Assembly (NCBI RefSeq): GCF_012489685.1
Contig: NC_080041.1
Coordinates: 98,195,205 to 98,259,204 of the forward strand
DNA length: 64,000 nucleotides
Origin: Lotus japonicus
Lineage: Eukaryota; Streptophyta; Magnoliopsida; Fabales; Fabaceae
Direction of reading: 5' to 3'
The position numbers were made by a program, and so were the translations under genes. This document shows positions 50,914 to 62,556 of the stretch, piece by piece. The notes beneath the pieces are model-generated. The model had not been told where the DNA came from. It worked only from the letters and a program-made list of their open reading frames with translations, and searched no databases. The number at the start of each line of letters is the position of its first letter. The stretch's first letter is position 1.

Positions 50914-52838
50914 ATGGCAGAGGCAAAAACATGGTTAGTACTACATTTTTGGGGCCACACTATTACATAATTTTAAATTGCCGTTGCGGTTGAGGTTACG
51001 GCTGAGTTGCAGAATTGCGGACAAATTAAATGCAAGTTGGTGCAACCGCAATTGTAGCCTTGATGCTAATGCGGGAACTCCAAATCCCTTTACGTTGCGG
51101 CTGCACTTGTGGTTACAGACTCCAATTTAGAACCCTCCCCCACATGCAAAGATTCATTTTTTACTTTCCTGTGAATGTTTGCATAATTTGTACATCAGCT
51201 GTAATTTTCTTTTGGGGTTTGTGCTTTCAGGTATGCTGTTGTTACTGGTGCAAACAAAGGGATAGGGTTGGAGACAGTTAAAGAGTTGGCCTCAAATGGA
51301 GTCAAGGTGGTACTCACAGCCAGAGATGAGAATAAAGGCCATGAAGCTATTGAGAAATTGAAAGTGTTTGGTCTCTCTGATCTGGTCACTTTTCACCAGC
51401 TTGATGTGACTGACCCTACTAGTATTGCTTCTCTAGTAGAGTTTGTTAAAACCCAGTTTGGTAGACTTGATATCTTGGTAAGAAGACATTCAGTTTAATT
51501 TTTTTCTTTTAACTGCAAAAAGGGGCAATTTGATTGTTTCTAATTTGAAAATACAGGATAATCTTGTGCATAAATTGTGCACGAAATTACAAAATAAAAG
51601 GTATAGCTTAGAAGACAGCTTCCTTGTTATCCTTTAGTTATATATGAAAGAATCATTTACCTTCTTGAAGCTTTTCAAAATCTTGTAGGTGAATAATGCA
51701 GGAATCAGTGGTGTCAATCCATATGAAACGGTCAGTTTACATATTCCATTTAGGATATTGCTCCTGTCCTACTATCATTTTATAGAGTAAAGTAAGTAAT
51801 AACAATCCTTATTGACAAATCTAACGGTTCGGGTTAATAAATCGTTAATCGTATACTTGCACATATATTAGAAACTATAATGCTTATTAAGTGCATATTT
51901 GAAAATCTTTCTACCATTGATTCTAACATAAAAACAATTATGGGGAAAAACTTGTGAGTATCATAATTGATTCTAAAGAAATAGAATATGATTCAAACAT
52001 GTTTAAATCTCAAAACCCAATGGTTATCATGTCTTACTTTACCAATTACAGTGACTCGGTCACTTTAGATGAGTCAAATCCGTTTTTTAATAGTACTATT
52101 GGCAATATGAGTCACTATTTTAAAGCTTTGAGAAGTTCTTCAACATTAATGCAGGTGGGATCAATAATTAACTGGAAGGAACTGACTCAAACTTATGAGA
52201 TGGCTGAAAAGTGCTTAAAAACAAACTACTATGGTGCTAGGGAAACAATTGAGGCATTTCTCCCACTCATTGAGTTGTCCAATTCACCTAGGATTGTCAA
52301 TGTTTCCTCCCAAGCTGGGATGTTAAAGGTACAACAAGAGTGTCAAAACTTTTCTATTTAACTTCAATCCTTTTGGAACATGATTTTAAGTCACCCTTTC
52401 GACATTGTCAAAATTGTGTACGGTGGCATGTTTCAGAACATGCCAAATGAGTGGGCTAAAGGGGTGTTTGGTGATGCTGAAAATCTCACAGAAGAGAGAA
52501 TAGATGAGATACTGAAGGAGTTTCTCAAAGACTTCAAAGAAGGTTCACTAGAAAACAAAGGCTGGCCAACTTTCCTCTCTGCCTATATAGTCTCAAAAGC
52601 AGCCATGAATTCTTACACAAGGATTATAGCCAAGAAGCACCTTAACATGTGTAGTAATTGTGTCTGCCCTGGTTTTGTTAAAACAGACATCAACAAAAAC
52701 ACTGGCATCTTATCTATTGACCAAGGTGCTGCTAATGTTGTGAGATTAGCTCTGCTTCCTTATGGTTCTTCCCCTTCTGGCCACTTCTTTATTAGGCAAG
52801 AAGAGGAAATGGGATTCTCTAGCGTCAGGGAGTACTGA
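50914..52838 (+). CDS. Short-chain dehydrogenase/reductase, (+)-neomenthol dehydrogenase / salutaridine reductase type
   Basis: Five exons, 50914-50933, 51231-51477, 51689-51730, 52155-52328 and 52437-52838, all GT-AG, join into 294 residues. The NADP(H)-binding motif TGANKGIG, the NNAG motif (VNNAGISG), the catalytic Ser region (VNVSSQAG) and the YxxxK pair (SAYIVSKAA) are all present. So is the class-specific insertion before the catalytic Tyr (NMPNEWAKGVFGDAENLTEE), typical of the monomeric MNR/SalR SDR group. The first exon encodes only MAEAKT plus part of Trp. Enzymes of this group reduce ketones of monoterpenes, alkaloids and other aldehydes or ketones in the cytosol; the substrate cannot be told from sequence. 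Catalytic residues are complete, so it is probably active. A small fragment of a second copy lies at 53405-53470. Confidence 0.93.
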
Positions 52839-53404
52839 AATTCAGTAAAGTCATAGATTTATAGTTGTCTGATCAAAATCGTGGGGTCCAAATTTACTGA
52901 AATTATTTAAGTGCATAATAATTTTTTCAATCAGGGTCATCTAATCTTGATTTGATGGCGGAGGACCCTTGACTTCACCGAATGCAGTAATTCCTGACCG
53001 GAAGAAATCCGTGTCCCAAGTAAAGTCAAACTTTTGAGTGATTTTGAATGTAATATAATCATGTAGATACAAGAATAAATCATCAGAATGTGTCCCTTGC
53101 TGTTGCTGATACGTTTTACCCTTATATCTGATGTCATAGTAAAATTTGTAGGCTAATACTTACAAGTTGGACGTTTATTTATCCTATATTGTTCACAATT
53201 TGCATAATCAAAATTCCTATTTGTCATGTTTTCATGGACTTTCTTATTTTAGGACATGAGGTGAACCCTTACTCATTGAAGAAATTGTTAATGACTAAGA
53301 TTGTGTTTGTATTTCAGTAAGCAAGCGCATATTTCAAGACAATGTGAATGTGCTTTAAGTCAATTCATAACACTCTTGTGTTGTGTTATTGAAGTGCACA
53401 CCCT
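52839..53404. other. 3' flank of the SDR gene
   Basis: Untranslated region and spacer; no gene seen. Confidence 0.4.
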
Positions 53405-53470
53405 AACATTTGTAGTAATTGTGTTTGCCCAGCTGGTTTTGTCAAAACAAACATCAACAAAAACACTTGA
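53405..53470 (+). pseudogene. SDR last-exon fragment
   Basis: The bases match codons for NMCSNCVCPGFVKTDINKNT in exon 5 of the upstream SDR (52646-52712), with a 3-base insertion after the CP codons and a D-to-N change, and stop at TGA where the match ends. It is a relic of a tandem SDR copy whose remainder has been lost. The break coincides with the edge of the large inverted duplicate. Confidence 0.8.
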
Positions 53471-53477
53471 TAATACT

Positions 53478-55765
53478 AGTATTGTTCTTGGATAATGATA
53501 GTGATGGAGGGAAATACTAGTATTGGTCTTGGTAATACTTGCTACTGGTGTTGTGTGTTTTTGGAGGAGGGAAAGAGGGGATTTGGAAGCTCGGTTAATT
53601 AGGAAGAAGCAAGTTGATTCTATTCGTCAATTATAACATGTATAAAGATGAGTTCACAATGATCAAATGAGGAATAAGTCTTACATTGGTGGTTAATTTT
53701 GACTTTTTCTTGAGACCTAAATTAAATAAAAAACTTAACCAACTTTTGAGAATAAAATTTCTCACACTAAAGCCTTCAAATTCGCCACCTATGCGAAGAC
53801 TTTGGGTTCCTCTACCTCAGGCTAGGGAGGTGGGGGAGGGGAAGTTGGGTGATGGCAAGATGTTCTTGACAGATGGGGGTTGGTGGGAGGCGGTGGAAGG
53901 GAGAAGAAAGAAGAAGAGGATATGAAGTTGATGATGATGATGAAGGATGAAGGATGAAAAAGATAAATGATATAAATAAAATTTTGTTGCTAGATAAAAC
54001 AATTTTATATGTAGTTCAACTGGTTAAGTGGTTGTTTTTCCCCTTACAAGATCGGGGTTCGAATCTCCCCCACCTTTTTTCCTATTTCTGAATTTATTAA
54101 TGATGTATCATGCCAGATGACCTGCTTTGTCACTTAACGAACTAATGTCATGTAAGCCTCTTTCGTTAATTTCTTAACGTCAGAGGGGAAAACGATACAC
54201 TTTTGTGAAACATCGAGGGCAGAAACGTAGACAAAAAAGAGTAGCGGAGACTTTTGCACAAAGTTGAAACATCTGGGCAAAAACTGTTTTTAAGCTATTA
54301 TAAACTACTTACGAAATAAAAGGTGACAACTCCTCTAGGTGGCAGCCTCTCAGCCTTTGTCTGATTTCACTTTACTCATTTTTTTATACTATTATTAGTA
54401 ACCCAATGACGTGAGTTGATAATGTCATATATTATATTATTCATATATTCATGAATTTTGAAATAATAATGTTTCTCATAAATATTTTGAATTTCAAATT
54501 ATTATTTCGCCTCATTAATATATTAAAATTGAAAAATGATGAATTCCTAACATTACGGTAACAAATCGATACAAATTGATAAAGGAACAAAATAATTAAT
54601 CTTAATCTTTTTTATTATAGAAATTCTTTTTTCTTAGAGAAATGTAATAAATTTTGTCCCAGATTTGGTTATTGTAGTTATTAACTTTCCTAGCAACATT
54701 CAATCTCATTTATGAATAAAGGCAAAGTCAAATTTAAATTTATTAACAATTATTGTATATTTATGTGTCCAATAATGATATCAGATAATAATAGAAATTA
54801 AATTTAAATTTCTCTTCCACACAAATGTAATGTATTTAACACTAACGTAAGTTTTTATTCCTTATAATTAGACTATTTTGAAAATTCAAAAATAAAGTAT
54901 ATTATTATAATACCCAAGTAACTAGGTTATATATCTAACAAATTTTCTTGCACGTGATTATTTTCTCTATTGTTTTGTTTCTTTGTTTTCTGAAAAACCT
55001 AACCTCATGAAGGGTACAAGCCCACTACGCCCAGGCCCAATCCATAGCAAATTTTATCCTTTTAACCTCTCAATTCTTCTCACCATCTCACTTCTCTTCT
55101 CTAGCCGTCACACCCTTCCTGAAACCCTAGCTCAACATCTTTTTGTTTTCTCTTCTTCTCACTTCTCCACCTACGACGGCGGAACCCTCATCCCCCCATG
55201 ACCTAGCAACCCAATCTCATCTCTTTTCTTCTCCACCTTGCCGCAACAACCCTCGTTTTCTCCTTTTCCACTCAAAGAGCCCTTGTCTTCTGTTGTCTTC
55301 ACCATCTTCATCATCAATGCTCCTCCCTCCGATCATCAATGTCATCCTCGCCTTGTCTCTTTCTCCTTGATACAAATCTGAGCATGCATGCTTCAAAAAT
55401 TACTCCTTTATCTTACCAAAGGAGTTGAAGTTGCAGATCGGATCGAAAGAGGATTTGAGCGTGCATGCTTCAAAGTAATCATGATTCTATGTTTGATAAT
55501 CTATCTGCTTTCACAGTTTAAATTGTACTTTTCTTTATACTGTTGTTGATATGCTTTTCAGGGATTTGTTATGGGGGATTGGGCCTCGCCGCCTCGATGA
55601 GGGTGCTTTACCCTTAGCTGATCCTATATCTAGCTTCTAAGTTGAAGAAGTGAACATGTGTCTTCCTTTCTTCCTAAAGAATGTTGGTCCTGCATCTATG
55701 GTTCTATGGTTTCTAACTTGGTCTTTGATTGTTTTAGTGTTCAATCATATTGAAATTCTGCTTTT
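53478..55765 (-). repeat. Right arm of large inverted duplication
   Basis: Reverse complement of about 173-3200, as described for the left arm. The inner edge near 53470 touches the SDR fragment; the outer edge runs on into zinc-knuckle copy vi. It lacks the counterpart of about 455-1260, including exon 1 of the knuckle gene; the deletion joins at an AGCATGCA-like microhomology near 55455. Confidence 0.85.
54011..54080 (+). repeat. tRNA-like (SINE-type) stretch, right copy
   Basis: GTAGTTCAACTGGTTAAGTG (A-box-like) and GGTTCGAATC (B-box-like, 54056-54065) are spaced as in an RNA polymerase III internal promoter and end in a T run. It is the inverted counterpart of 2590-2665. It is not a complete tRNA. 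Confidence 0.5.
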
Positions 55766-56494
55766 TTCTCAATGTTCTCTTCTTTTCTTAGTTGTTACTT
55801 CGGCTACTTAAAAGGAGTGGAAATCTCTGTCACATACCAATTTAACCATTTTCCCCTTTTTCTACCAAAACACATATTTTTTTCAAAATATCAAATAACT
55901 TGTGATGTTTTTTGTATTCATGATAAATGTTCTTTGTGAACATGTTAGTAGCTAAACTACATCCAACCTCTATGTAGCTAAGAAATACTTGTTTTCCCCA
56001 TATTACTAGACAGAGGGGGAGGAAGGGAGAAGAGAAACTGAATACTTAGTGAGGTAGTGGAGAATCTGAATAATTATTTGTGTTAATGAGAGTATAGGGA
56101 AAGTTTAAGTTACTAGGTGAAGACACATGAATACTTTTATATTATATTTAACTTTGTAATGAACTAATGACTTCATGAGTCGAACCATTTTCAAAAGCCT
56201 TATTTTGATAATTTAGAGTTGGTGGCGCATGCGGTGAATCACACATGCACACCACACCCATTTAAATTACAACTTCGATATTATGATTGCAGTATTACAC
56301 AAACATGGACACATGGGACACATTATGCTATTCTGATGAGCTGTTATGGGTTGCGGATCCTCTTCCAACTCTTATTCTGTTGAAAGATGTGAGTTTTTAA
56401 TTCTCTCCTTTGCTCAATTAATTTCTTTTGATCCACCAGCATATTGATTAGCATGAGTGGTGTTTGTCTTTTATTTTCTCACAATCCGTAATAA

Positions 56495-57690
56495 ATTTTC
56501 AAATTTGCTTGCTTGAAACAATTTTGCAATATGAAATGCAATTGGTCATTGATTGCTCATTAGGTAAAATGAGAAAGAAAAAAGCTACATTTTGTATACC
56601 ATTTCTCTAGGGCATATTGACTTCGGGAAGTTTTACTTAAATGAATGCATTATTAACCTATCAATCACTTCTTGAGTATAGTAATCACACTTGTAGTTTT
56701 TTGTTCCTAAAATGAATATATTTTTTTCAAAAATAAAAACTTCTTAATTCTTTCTAAAATCAATTTCTTAAACTAGTGAATCTAATTTATTTAAAATACA
56801 GTAACAGTATAACAATCTCTTGTTACAAGTTCAGTTATCAACTAGAAATAATCAGCACATCATAATTGAGAGTCATTAACAGCGGGTTCCATTGCTTTTC
56901 GCTTTGCTTCTTAAGCATTAGGGTCTGACTTAGCCAGCAGGATAACTTCATATTGGTTATTTGTCTGTTTTGATTTCAGCAGGGACCATAATATGAGGTT
57001 GTGGGATATTCTCAATTGCAACCCGGTTCGATTTTGGGGTACAGATGTAGATTCACTCCCTCCCTTAGTTGATATTGATTATTAGTTGGTTCAATTTCAG
57101 CAAGATAACAAAGATCAGTTGAAGGAGTGAATGGACCTACCTCTGAACCCCAAATCGAACTAGGTTGCAATTGAGGATATGCCACAACCTCATGTTATGG
57201 ACCTTGTTGAAATCAAACAGACAAGTAACCAAGATGAAGTTGTCATCTTGGCTAAGTCATACCCTGATGCCTATGAAGCAAAGTGAAAAGTAGGGAACCT
57301 GCTGTTAATGACTCTCGATTATGATGCGCTGATTATTTCTATAGTTGATAACTTAACTTGTAACAAGAGATTGTTAAACTCTTACTGTATTTCAAATAAA
57401 TTAGATTCACTAGTTGAAAAATTAGATTTTAGGGAGAATTAAGAAGTTTTATTTTTGTAAAATGTATATTTATTTTAGGAACAAGAAACTACAAGTGTGA
57501 TTACTATACTCAGTAAGTGACTGATACGCTAACAATTCATTTATCTAACTAAAACTTCCCAAAGTCAATATGCCCTAGAAACAATATACAAAATACGGGT
57601 TTCTTGTTTCTCATTTTACCTAATGAACATCATGACTGATTGCATTTAATAATGCAAAATTGTTTCAAGCTAGCAAATGTGGAAAATAAT
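56495..57690. repeat. Near-palindrome: ~580-bp inverted arms with ~37-bp spacer
   Basis: 56495-57074 and 57112-57690 are reverse complements with scattered differences. Landmarks: GCTTGAAACAATTTTGCA at the outer ends, GGGCATATTGACTT, CAATCTCTTGTTACAAGTT and ATAATCAG in the middle, and GGGTACAGATG / CCTCTGAACCC near the centre. The right arm contains an open stretch MPQPHVMDLVEIKQTSNQDE... (from about 57180) and the left arm its mirror copy with stops, so the duplicated piece may hold a family exon. A block from it also occurs at 17950-18110 in copy iv. Confidence 0.9.
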
Positions 57691-58085
57691 TACGGTTAGG
57701 GAGTAATTAAAATGATATACACCACTCATGCTAATCATTATGCTGGTTGAGCACAAAAAAGGTTCATCGAGGGAGAAATGCGCTCTTCGTGACTCTCAAT
57801 TTCTTGTGAGAAAAAGCCGAAGAATGATGGAGATTACCGCTAAATGGATGAAGTCAGCCCCACCAATGAGAGGGGTCTGAACATGCATCTTCGGTAAGAC
57901 TATGAATTATTTTATATTATATCTCTAATGGATCTCTTTGAAGATTAACTCTCATATTAGTACTCTATCTTGCAAATTGATCGTACTTGGCACCTATTTT
58001 ATTCTCTGTAGTTTGGTTTCACTCATTTTCTTACCTTTGGAGAAAGATCTTCCATTGCGTTTGTATTTCGGAATGGTCCTAGAAT

Positions 58086-59186
58086 AAGTGGCGGAGCCAC
58101 GTTAGGGCAGGGGAGCCCTCCCAAGGTTCAATAATGTTGTTTATACATATATTATAATATTGCATTGATTATTAGATGCATTAGCCTAGTGGCTGTATCG
58201 TTTCCTAGGTACCTGTTGTAGTGGGTTTGATCCACTCCTACACTATTTTTTAGTAATATTCATAAATGTTTCATTTTTTTACACACACTACTTATTTTCT
58301 CACCTGTTTTTTAAAATTTATTTGAGCCTTAATGGATATTATTACTATAATTAGAGCAAAAATTAAAATAATCATATCTTTTTTCTTTCAATAAAAACAT
58401 GAGTGTTGGAAATATAATAGTCCTAGACAATTTTTTTACAAGAGGAATGCTAATAGCTTTAGAGCACAAAGTTAATATATAAATTTTTCTTAAATAACTA
58501 ATAATCAAGAGTAAAATAATAATTTATTTTTTCCAATAGAAACACTTTTGAGAATGATAAATCAAAAAAAGCTAATGTAAAGAAATCTTTTTAGCATTAT
58601 TAATATAACTTATAATACATTTTCAATGAGTATATAAAGTAGTTTAATTTATATTTTTTTGTGTATATTGGTGTTTATTGCAAATTAAAAAATTTAATTT
58701 ATTTTTAAATTTTATTTTGGCCCCAAATACTATTTTTAATGGATATTATTACTATAATTAGAGCAAAAATTAAAACAATCATATCTTTTTCCTTTGCATA
58801 AAAACATGAGTGTTGGAAATATAATAGTCCTACACCATTTTTTACAAGAGGAATGCTAATAGTTTTAGAGTACAAAATTAATATATAATTTTTTCTCAAA
58901 AAATTAATAATCAAGAGTAAAAGAATAATTTATTTTTTCCAATAGAAACACTTTTGAGAATGATAAATAAAAAAAAGCTAATGTCACAATAACCAGAGAT
59001 TAAAAAAACTGAAAAAGAAATCTTTTTAGCATTATTAATATAACTTATAATACATTTTCAATGAGTATAAAAAGTAGTTTAATTTTTTTTGTGTGTTTGT
59101 TGGTGTTTATTGCAAATCAAAAACTTTAATTTATTTTTAAATTTTATTTTTGCCACCTTATACTATTTTTCCTGGTTCCGCCACTG
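58086..59186. mobile_element. hAT-type element, 1101 bp, with internal tandem duplication
   Basis: It is flanked by an identical 8-bp duplication CCTAGAAT (58078-58085 and 59187-59194). Ends are AAGTGGCGGAGCCA and, on the opposite strand, CAGTGGCGGAACCAGG. The interior holds two direct copies of about 408 bp (starting 58331 and 58739, AATGGATATTATTACTATAA). There is no transposase. Removing the element and one target copy rejoins exon 4 of zinc-knuckle copy vi, giving a clear empty-site proof of insertion. Confidence 0.95.
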
Positions 59187-60140
59187 CCTAGAATCCATAG
59201 AAAGATGTGTATTGAGTATGGTGTGGTTAACAAATGCTGCGAAGATTGTGGTCAAGTTGGAAAATTGACTTACTTTTCACCTTCCTTCCAAAAATGGATG
59301 TAAAATCTGCTTGTTTCCTCTTAGCTCTGACCAAGTAATCATGTATGATCATCTAGTTATTTACACAAGTCTAGTGTATGATAATTTGTTGCCCTCATTT
59401 TGTTTAATGACCACCTTTGAATATAGGCTTTAAAGAAAGTAGCTGAAGAAGAGTTCAACCAAACATGCAGTCGTCATCACCTACGCGGACACACCTGTTT
59501 GAACCGTGATATTCCTATTAGTTGGAGGGTGGTACTATACTCAGCTTGAGCTGCATTTTCTCAGTTTTTAACAATTACTATAACCCTCGCGGTGTTATGG
59601 ATTTAGAATGAAATTTAGTATCAAACAACAACTAAATAAAAGTTTGCATGCATAGTAAACTCATCAGGCAACAATAATAGAAGTATTAAATGCTAAACAT
59701 AAGTAGTTAGGAAAGAGAGAAAGGTGAGTCATTTCGACTTTCCCATTTAACAATGCCTAAAACGTTAGTTAATGATGGATTGTATATGAGAATTAAATTG
59801 AGAACACATTGAAATCTGCTAAAAATGACAAGAATGAGTTCTAGTGTGAAACTTACCATAAAGGGGAGCATGAGATTTTTGGAGGAAAATGAGCTTTACT
59901 AGTTACAAATAATTTGACATATGACATTGTTGGCAAGCATGGGCTATTATATAATATAGTTACTATATTATTTTACTCTTAATTTGTAGGATGCAGTACC
60001 TGTTTCTCAAGAGAAGAAGACAAAGTATTGTGGGTACTATGGTGAAGGACATAATCAACGATCTAGCTTGTTCCATAGCGGTTTGAAACCTTGTATGTTT
60101 TTCTCAAGAGAAAAATATCTTCATATTTCTATCATTTGAA

Positions 60141-61285
60141 CGTTTATAGACTTTTGAACGATTTATGCCTGGTGTTCAACTTTTAAATGTGTTTTTCCCT
60201 CATGCTCTGGTGAATCAAAATATACAAATGATGTTTTTAATGTTATGGGAAGAACATTCAGATTTAACCTTGTTTTATAGAGATTTGTTGTGTTATACAT
60301 ATAACCCATGTGGCATATTTGGGTCGTCGTCATGTAGTTTAACATCCTCTTTTGACCAACAATTCCACAAATCTTCTTTCTTGCATGCTTTCTTCTTAAA
60401 ACAAGTTCTTTTATTCTTTTGAGCTTTGTGGCAGTGTCTGGCTAAAAAGGTTCTCATAAATAAGAGGAAAATCATCACCTATGAGCTAGATTTTGGGATA
60501 GAGTTAGGCCTAACCTGAATTCTAAGTGAATTTTCTGTTTAAAATATATCAACTTCAAGGGAAGAAGGCTATTTGGAAAAGAAGATCTTCTTCCTACATT
60601 ATCCATAGAGATTATACCTCATTTAGGTATCTGCTCACACGGGCTAATACAACATTTTCAATTCTGATAACTGATCAATGAGCAGTGTTTTATAACTATA
60701 TAAAGGAAGATAAAACAAAATAAGAGAAACAACAAAAACTGAACTTTTATTGCTTTGAAACCTATAGCCATAAAAAGAAGTAAAGTTTATTCGGCTCACA
60801 ACACCTACAAATAACAAGTGATATGATGTGAAAAGAAAAGAAAAATAAAAAAAGTGAAAATGTAATGAAACAAAAGTGTATATAAATAGATTAAATTTGA
60901 TATTTTACTGATTGAAATGAAAAGTCAAGATTGATTGTGAAGCCGTCCAACAAACAAATTAAGAAAAATGACCTATAAATCAAACTAAGATGCATGAATA
61001 ATGTAGGTAAAAATATTTCTTCGCCCCCAAATTCCCTCACCTTAAAGAGATATATAATTTAAAAGAAAGAGTTTAATGAATATGCATTGTTAGTATAAAA
61101 AATTTGTATACTGACATTTAACTATTATATGCTACATAAAACAAACTTTTACATTATTCTTTTTATATTAATTAAATTTAAATTGTATTTTTTGATGTGA
61201 GAGGAAATAATTGAGTGTCTATTTTACATATTAATAGTGTATCTATTAGAAAAAATGAGAAAAATGATGAATAATTATTGGTTTA
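60141..61285. other. AT-rich spacer
   Basis: No gene seen. 60165-60480 has short open stretches in both strands without recognisable content. Confidence 0.4.
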
Positions 61286-62290
61286 AAGGGTCAAATGACC
61301 CCTGAGATTACAAAGTGAATCAGTTCCAGGACCTAGAAATTTTTTTCATAAAATTGGGTCCTTAAATTTTTTTTTATTCAATTAAGGCCAAATGTTGTCA
61401 CATCTCAATTTTGTCCTAGTTACTGTTACCACGTGACTTTTTTTTTTTAATTAGAAAAATTATTTTTAAAATTCAACTCAATTATATAAGAAAAAAAAAC
61501 TTAATAAAATCCAACTCAATTATTTCCCTCTCCCTTGCATCTCCAACCTTTCCCCCAAACCCAGAAACACAGCAACCTTACAACCTTCATGAACACCGAC
61601 AACAACAACTACCCTCCCACCACCACAACCCACAACCTTCACCCTTCCTTAACCCAACCCATTTTCCCAAATCTCTGCCTCCACCTCCTCCTTCTTAATC
61701 TTCCAAAACTCATCCAGTATCTCCTCAACAAGTTCCAAAACGCAAAGCCTCTACCCTAAATGTGCTCGGAGGAGCCGATTCTGCTCAGCATCAACGTTGG
61801 AGGGAATGCGTGAGAGGAGATGGAAACTCCACCAGGTTGTGATTGACACCGTCGTGGCTCATGGTGGTGGCGAAGGGGTTGACACGAATAATTCTTCTGC
61901 ATATTGTGCTTGATGTTTTTTAAGAATAAGACTCACCTCTTCTTGTTTCTATCCTGCGTTAACATAGCCTGATAGCCTAACTCTCTTCTTTAAGTCTCTA
62001 GCACCGTTTTTTCTAATATTTTTGTTTAGTCATTGGCTCATAGCCAAGTTGCAGCTTTTGTAGTAGGGAGTTTCTTCTTCAAATGTTGCAGGTTGAGGTG
62101 TTAAATTTTCACATTGCACATGTCTTATAATGGCAGCTGGAAGATCAGATTGTCTTTGACTTTTTTGGATTTTCATTTTATCTTGGTTATTTAACTTAAT
62201 TATCTTTAATTGAAAAAAAATCTAAAAATAAATTCAAAACCTCTATTAAAATTAATTCATAATTAAAGTTAAATTATTGACCGGGTACAG
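61286..62290. mobile_element. Possible MULE-like element with one readable end
   Basis: A GTCAAATGACCCCTGAGATT...CCAGGACCTAG end resembles the 'GGTCCCT' style of terminal repeats seen in the MULEs at 14086 and 49003, and is followed by a CA-rich coding-like interior (61530-61880) as at 49320-49420. I could not find a matching right end, so this may be a truncated element. Confidence 0.3.
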
Positions 62291-62556
62291 TGGGTAAAAA
62301 AAAAATCCAACACTTCTGTAGTACGCATGCCAAGAAATGAAAAAACAATACAGCTTCTCCAATCAGCAGTGAAGGCCTTTTCAAGTTCCAGTAAGAATGC
62401 AAGCTTTTCATTGCTCAAATTTACATTTTGATGAACCACTGTTCATAACATTTGAAACCACACATTGAAGAAGCTTCTTCACTTCCCTACACTCAATATT
62501 CACTCACAGTCACATCACATAGCATAACTTGCAACTGTTTTTCTTCTACTCCAAAA

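Larger units (their letters stand above)
55766..60140 (+). pseudogene. Zinc-knuckle family copy vi, split by hAT and palindrome
   Basis: Plus-strand copy in opposite orientation to the rest. Recognisable exons are exon 2 at 56293-56388 (YYTNMDTWDTLCYSDELL...), exon 4 broken into 58043-58085 and 59195-59298, exon 5 at 59427-59528 and exon 6 from 59990 (DAVPVSQEKKTKYCGYYGEG...). Lesions: exon 4 has lost one base (frameshift), its acceptor changed from GCAG to GGAG and its donor is lost; a hAT element splits it. The knuckle in exon 5 has its second Cys changed to His and its last to Arg (CSRHHLRGHTCLNR), and the exon 6 knuckle has lost Cys residues and one residue of spacing. It cannot make the family protein. 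Exon 1 is missing. Confidence 0.75.

Noticed and set aside
51954..52154. Open stretch upstream of SDR exon 4
   Set aside because: It lies in intron 3 and is only read-through; a clean acceptor (AATGCAG) and family alignment place the exon start at 52155.
61535..61759. Thr/Pro/Asn-rich open stretch
   Set aside because: CA-rich low complexity; similar tracts occur inside the MULEs without being genes.
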